NCBI GenBank assembly: GCA_050732575.1
Contig: JBOHRF010000238.1
Span: forward strand, 1-7,883
From: JBBDWZ01 sp050732575
GTDB lineage: Bacteria > Gemmatimonadota > Gemmatimonadetes > Longimicrobiales > RSA9
Direction of reading: 5' to 3'
DNA length: 7,883 nucleotides
In this document: positions 5,276-7,883 of the stretch, piece after piece
How positions within the stretch are numbered: the first letter of the stretch is position 1
Layout: each line of letters starts with the position of its first letter
Translations under genes and position numbers: made by a program
The notes under the pieces: model-generated
Told to the model about the DNA's origin: nothing
What the model saw: only the letters and a program-made list of their open reading frames with translations
Database searches by the model: none

Positions 5276-6166
5276 ATGCGCACAACTGTTCTTTTGCTGG
5301 TCCTGATTGGCGCGCCCGCCGTCCTGCAGGCACAAAACCATGCCTCACCGTCGTGGCAGGGAATTTCGGCCAAGGCGCTGACCGAGATCCGTGAAGTTGA
5401 AAAGGCAACCCTGGCAATCGCATCGCCGCAGGCCGCCAATGACGCCGGCTTTGCACCTGTGTTTGGTTGGGTTCCCACCATGGGAGTGCATTGGGTGAAT
5501 GATGCCCGCTCGGCCGATACCCTGCGTTTCGACCGGCGCGCGCCTGACCAGTTGATGTTCAGCAGGATCAACGGAAAGGAGACGCTGGTTGGCGCCGCTT
5601 ATGCCTACCTCGCGCCCATAAGCGATACCACGCGGCCGGCAACGTTCGATGGAAACCCGCCCTGGCACGAACATCCGAACCTGGCGCCGGAAGGACAGAC
5701 GCTGGTCATGCTCCACATCTGGTTGGTGCCTTCACCCGATGGCCCGTTCGCCGGGCACAATCCAAACTTGCCCTTCTGGGCGTACGGCCTGACGCCACCG
5801 GACGCGGATCAAGTGCGCGAGCCGGCACGCAATGCGCGCATGCGCAAGACTGCGCTGGCCATCGGCGAAGTCGTGGATTCCGCCGGACTCTTCCCCGTAT
5901 TGCAGCGCCGCAGTCTGAGATTGGCCGCACAGCAGTCCGAGCGACGCGCGCAGATTCGCGCGCTCATCCCCGAGTTGACTGCCGCGCAGCAAGCCGGTGA
6001 CTGGCCGCGCTGGGACCGTGTGGCGGACCAGCTGACTGCACACTGGGCAGCCATGCGCGATGCGTACTTGAGTTTTGCGCCCAATCCGCAGGCCCGCTCA
6101 CGCATGGAACGGTTGATGGATGCGATGACCACGGGTGCACATGGCCCGGCAGGCCACCATCACTGA
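5276..6166 (+). CDS. Secreted/periplasmic protein of unknown function, copy B
   Basis: A 296-residue paralogue of the protein at 2376-3275. The signal peptide (about 1-20, MRTTVLLLVLIGAPAVLQAQ) has diverged most and is followed by a shorter linker. The mature part has about 39 differences over ~270 aligned residues, roughly 86% identity. The core motifs are intact: GWVPTMGVHWVN (His72), PWHEHPNLAPEG (His131, His133), LVMLHIWLVPSPDGPFAGHN (His147, His161), LPFWAYGL and the GHHH end. The centre of the protein (~85-175) is almost invariant between copies, while the region after TPPD (~176-190) varies most, suggesting a conserved core fold and a looser connection to the helical C-terminus. Function unknown; it probably acts outside the cytoplasmic membrane. 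The stop lies 25 bp before the preferred DUF418 start, or inside that gene if an upstream start is used, so the two are likely co-translated. Confidence 0.9.
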   Translation: MRTTVLLLVLIGAPAVLQAQNHASPSWQGISAKALTEIREVEKATLAIASPQAANDAGFAPVFGWVPTMGVHWVNDARSADTLRFDRRAPDQLMFSRINGKETLVGAAYAYLAPISDTTRPATFDGNPPWHEHPNLAPEGQTLVMLHIWLVPSPDGPFAGHNPNLPFWAYGLTPPDADQVREPARNARMRKTALAIGEVVDSAGLFPVLQRRSLRLAAQQSERRAQIRALIPELTAAQQAGDWPRWDRVADQLTAHWAAMRDAYLSFAPNPQARSRMERLMDAMTTGAHGPAGHHH

Positions 6167-6191
6167 TATTCGCGCCGGCTCGCCCGACCGG

Positions 6192-7460
6192 ATGCACGGG
6201 TCAGCGCAGGTCATGACAGTAGCGCCGATCGCCGAGACCGAGCGCATTTCGGCGCTCGATGTGCTGCGCGGGTTTGCGCTGCTCGGCATCCTGCTCATGA
6301 ACATCCAGGCGTTTTCCATGCCCTGGGACGCGTACTTGAACCCCACGGCATTCGGCGACCTGACCGGCGCCAATCGCTGGATCTGGATGGTCACACACGT
6401 CGTGGCCGATCAGAAGTTCATCAGCATCTTCTCGCTCCTGTTCGGCGCCGGCATTGTGCTCATGACGGACCGGCTCGATCCCGGTCGCACTACGGCAATT
6501 CACTTCCGGCGTATGGCCATTCTGATTGCCTTCGGCTTGCTGCACGCACACGGTCTCTGGCAGGGCGACATTCTCTATGCCTACGGCGTGTGCGGACTGC
6601 TGGTCTATCCCGCGCGCAAACTGCCCGCGCGACGACTCATCTTACTGGGCATGGTGGTACTGGCCACGGGATCGCTCATCTACCTGGCCAGCGGCCTGGC
6701 CATGCGCAACTGGCCGCCTGAGGTCGTGAGCGACTTCACGCATGAGTACTGGCGGTCACCCGTGGCTGCACAACAGCATGAGCTGGCGGTTTACCGCGGC
6801 GGCTGGTTGCAACAGTCGAGTCTGCGCTCGCCCGATGCGCTGATCATGGAGACCTTCGTTTTCCTGTTCGACATCGTCTGGAAAGTCGCCGGGCTCATGC
6901 TCATCGGCATGGCGCTCTTCAAGCTCGATGTGCTTGCGGCCCGCCGAGCGGATCGATTCTATCGCCGGTTGCTGATGATGGGCCTGGGGCTCGGACTTCC
7001 CACTGTCCTGTATGGCATGTGGGCGAACTTTCGCGCGGGCTGGGACGTGCGCTACTCCTTCTTCTTCGGCAGCCAGTTCAATTACTGGGGCAGCGTACTC
7101 GTGGCGCTGGGCTGGATCGCCGCGCTCCTGTTGCTTTGCCGCTCGGGTCGGCTGCCCGCACTACAACATCGACTCGCTGCCATCGGACGCACCGCGTTCA
7201 GTAATTACATCCTGCAGACCGTGATCTGCACGACAATCTTTTACGGTCACGGCTTCGGCCTGTTCGGTCGCGTGGACAGGATCGGACAACTGCTTTTTGT
7301 CTTTGCCATCTGGTCAGTTCAGCTGGTGCTGGCGCCGGTCTGGCTGAAGCATTTCGCGTACGGCCCGCTGGAGTGGCTCTGGCGGTCGCTGACCTACGGC
7401 CGGACCCAACCGATGCGTCGGTTGATCGCGCATCATGCGGATCGGCTCCCACCACGCTGA
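6192..7460 (+). CDS. DUF418 family multi-pass membrane protein
   Basis: A 422-residue integral membrane protein from ATG 6192. The N-terminus has the family signature ERISALDVLRGFALLGILLM (17-36). Several hydrophobic segments follow (about 76-92, 108-120, 126-140, 148-170, 220-245, 260-277, 298-316, 337-352, 365-385). The C-terminal DUF418 domain (PF04235) is clear: FSNYILQTVICTTIFYGHGF, then FAIWSVQLVLAPVWLKHF and GPLEWLWRSLTYGR (391-404). Members are typically about 400 residues; this one is full length. Their biochemical role is not firmly known; they are membrane proteins, and a transport or acyl-modifying role is only conjecture. Start choice: ATG 6192 lines up with ATG 3304 in the dead paralogue; ATG 6141 (overlapping the preceding gene) and ATG 6213 are alternatives, and none has a strong ribosome site. 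It is the only intact DUF418 gene in the window and lies directly behind the secreted-protein gene. Confidence 0.9.
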   Translation: MHGSAQVMTVAPIAETERISALDVLRGFALLGILLMNIQAFSMPWDAYLNPTAFGDLTGANRWIWMVTHVVADQKFISIFSLLFGAGIVLMTDRLDPGRTTAIHFRRMAILIAFGLLHAHGLWQGDILYAYGVCGLLVYPARKLPARRLILLGMVVLATGSLIYLASGLAMRNWPPEVVSDFTHEYWRSPVAAQQHELAVYRGGWLQQSSLRSPDALIMETFVFLFDIVWKVAGLMLIGMALFKLDVLAARRADRFYRRLLMMGLGLGLPTVLYGMWANFRAGWDVRYSFFFGSQFNYWGSVLVALGWIAALLLLCRSGRLPALQHRLAAIGRTAFSNYILQTVICTTIFYGHGFGLFGRVDRIGQLLFVFAIWSVQLVLAPVWLKHFAYGPLEWLWRSLTYGRTQPMRRLIAHHADRLPPR

Positions 7461-7651
7461 TCGGCAGAAAATCGCTCCCGGCGCCGACCAGCTCGGCACC
7501 TTCGTCGGTGCGGGCCGCGCTGCTGGCCATGCATCGGCCGTTGCGTCGCGCCTCGATCGTCGACCCCGGCATTCGCACGGAAAGCAGATTCGCTGTCAAA
7601 TGCAGGGTCGAGAATCCGCGCGGGCATTCGTCTTCAGAGAGACAAACTCAA

Positions 7652-7691
7652 CCCCCTCCCGCTAATTACTGCCGTAATTAGCGGGAGGGGG
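7652..7691. terminator. Perfect 18-bp inverted repeat between convergent genes, probable terminator
   Basis: Arms 7652-7669 (starting CCCCCTCCCGC) and 7674-7691 (ending GCGGGAGGGGG) are exact reverse complements around the loop TGCC. The repeat lies between the plus-strand DUF418 gene and the minus-strand ABC gene, 10 bases past the end of the latter. On the minus strand it is followed by TTGAGTTTGTC, a weakly T-rich tail, so it most likely ends the ABC transcript. The plus-strand side has no T-run. The spacer 7461-7651 before it contains no gene I can support. Confidence 0.65.
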
Positions 7692-7701
7692 AGGAACGGC
7701 G

Positions 7702-7883
7702 TTATCTGTAGCCGGCCGCCTGTAACTCGAACAGTTCTGCATATCGACCGCGCTGCGCCAGCAGCTCATCGTGCGTGCCCATGGCTTCGATCTGCCCGTC
7801 GGCCAGGACCAGGATGCGATCGGCCATGCGCACACTGGAGAAGCGGTGCGAGATGAGCACGGCCGACTTGTCGTGACTCAGCT
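7702..7883 (-). CDS. ABC exporter ATP-binding subunit, C-terminal end (partial)
   Basis: The last 59 codons of a minus-strand gene whose 5' part lies beyond the window; the stop is TAA at 7704-7702. The peptide contains SAVLISHRFSSVRMADRILV, which holds the H-loop histidine of ABC ATPases (ISHRFS), then LADGQIEAMGTHDELLAQ and RYAELFELQAAGYR. This is the usual C-terminal tail of fused membrane-ATPase exporters of the MsbA/MdlB type (…GxI.E.GTHdELL...G.Ya.lf..Qa). Walker A, signature and Walker B motifs would be upstream, outside the window. It converges on the DUF418 gene and is separated from it by the hairpin at 7652-7691, so it is a separate transcription unit and need not belong to the duplicated module. 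The substrate cannot be inferred. Confidence 0.9.
   Translation of the reverse strand, partial: LSHDKSAVLISHRFSSVRMADRILVLADGQIEAMGTHDELLAQRGRYAELFELQAAGYR

Larger units (their letters stand above)
4248..7460 (+). repeat. Tandem module copy B (kinase stub - regulator - secreted protein - DUF418)
   Basis: Second direct copy of the block at 329-3622, lacking all but the last ~28 codons of the kinase and keeping a full DUF418 gene. The spacer between regulator and secreted protein is 183 bp against 167 bp in copy A: B has about 55 extra bases right after the regulator stop and lacks the hexamer array. Confidence 0.85.

Noticed and set aside
7373..7681. Small frames at 7373-7681 (plus) and 7198-7599 (minus) after DUF418
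   Set aside because: No signal, motif or ribosome site; they overlap the DUF418 gene and look like GC-driven open frames.

Overview
The window is GC-rich accessory-type DNA carrying two tandem copies of one gene module, each damaged in a different place. The intact module reads: LytS-type sensor kinase, LytTR response regulator, secreted protein of unknown function, DUF418 membrane protein. High GC, LytS/LytTR pairs, DUF418 proteins and an orphan FtsX/MacB-type permease fragment of the 'ADOP' kind point to Acidobacteriota, Gemmatimonadota or a similar soil lineage. The phylum is an inference from gene style and not a firm call.

Layout. 5-253: small coiled-coil protein. 329-3622: module A, with intact kinase (329-1444), intact regulator (1441-2208), intact secreted protein (2376-3275) and a DUF418 gene that has lost its middle and is frameshifted (3304-3622). 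3809-4249: the first ~147 codons of an orphan ABC-transporter permease, cut off and joined directly to the last ~28 codons of a second kinase gene (4248-4334). 4331-7460: rest of module B, with intact regulator (4331-5092), intact secreted protein (5276-6166) and intact DUF418 protein (6192-7460). 7652-7691: a perfect 18-bp inverted repeat, probably a terminator. 7702-7883, minus strand: the C-terminal end of an ABC exporter ATPase/permease that runs off the window.

How it fits together. By hand alignment the two regulators are about 85% identical and the two secreted proteins about 86% identical in their mature parts. Many of the DNA differences are synonymous, so both copies look selected and the duplication is not recent. 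Losses are complementary: A kept the kinase, B kept DUF418. The locus as a whole therefore still has one kinase, two regulators, two secreted proteins and one DUF418 protein. The simplest reading is that the single kinase serves both regulators, which may control the secreted and membrane proteins; this is inference. The deletion that removed the second kinase left the permease fragment in the same reading frame as the second regulator, giving an uninterrupted 427-codon fusion frame (3809-5092).

Between regulator A and its secreted-protein gene lie a degenerate CG-started hexamer array and a hairpin ending just before the ribosome binding site. Neither is visible at the same place in module B.
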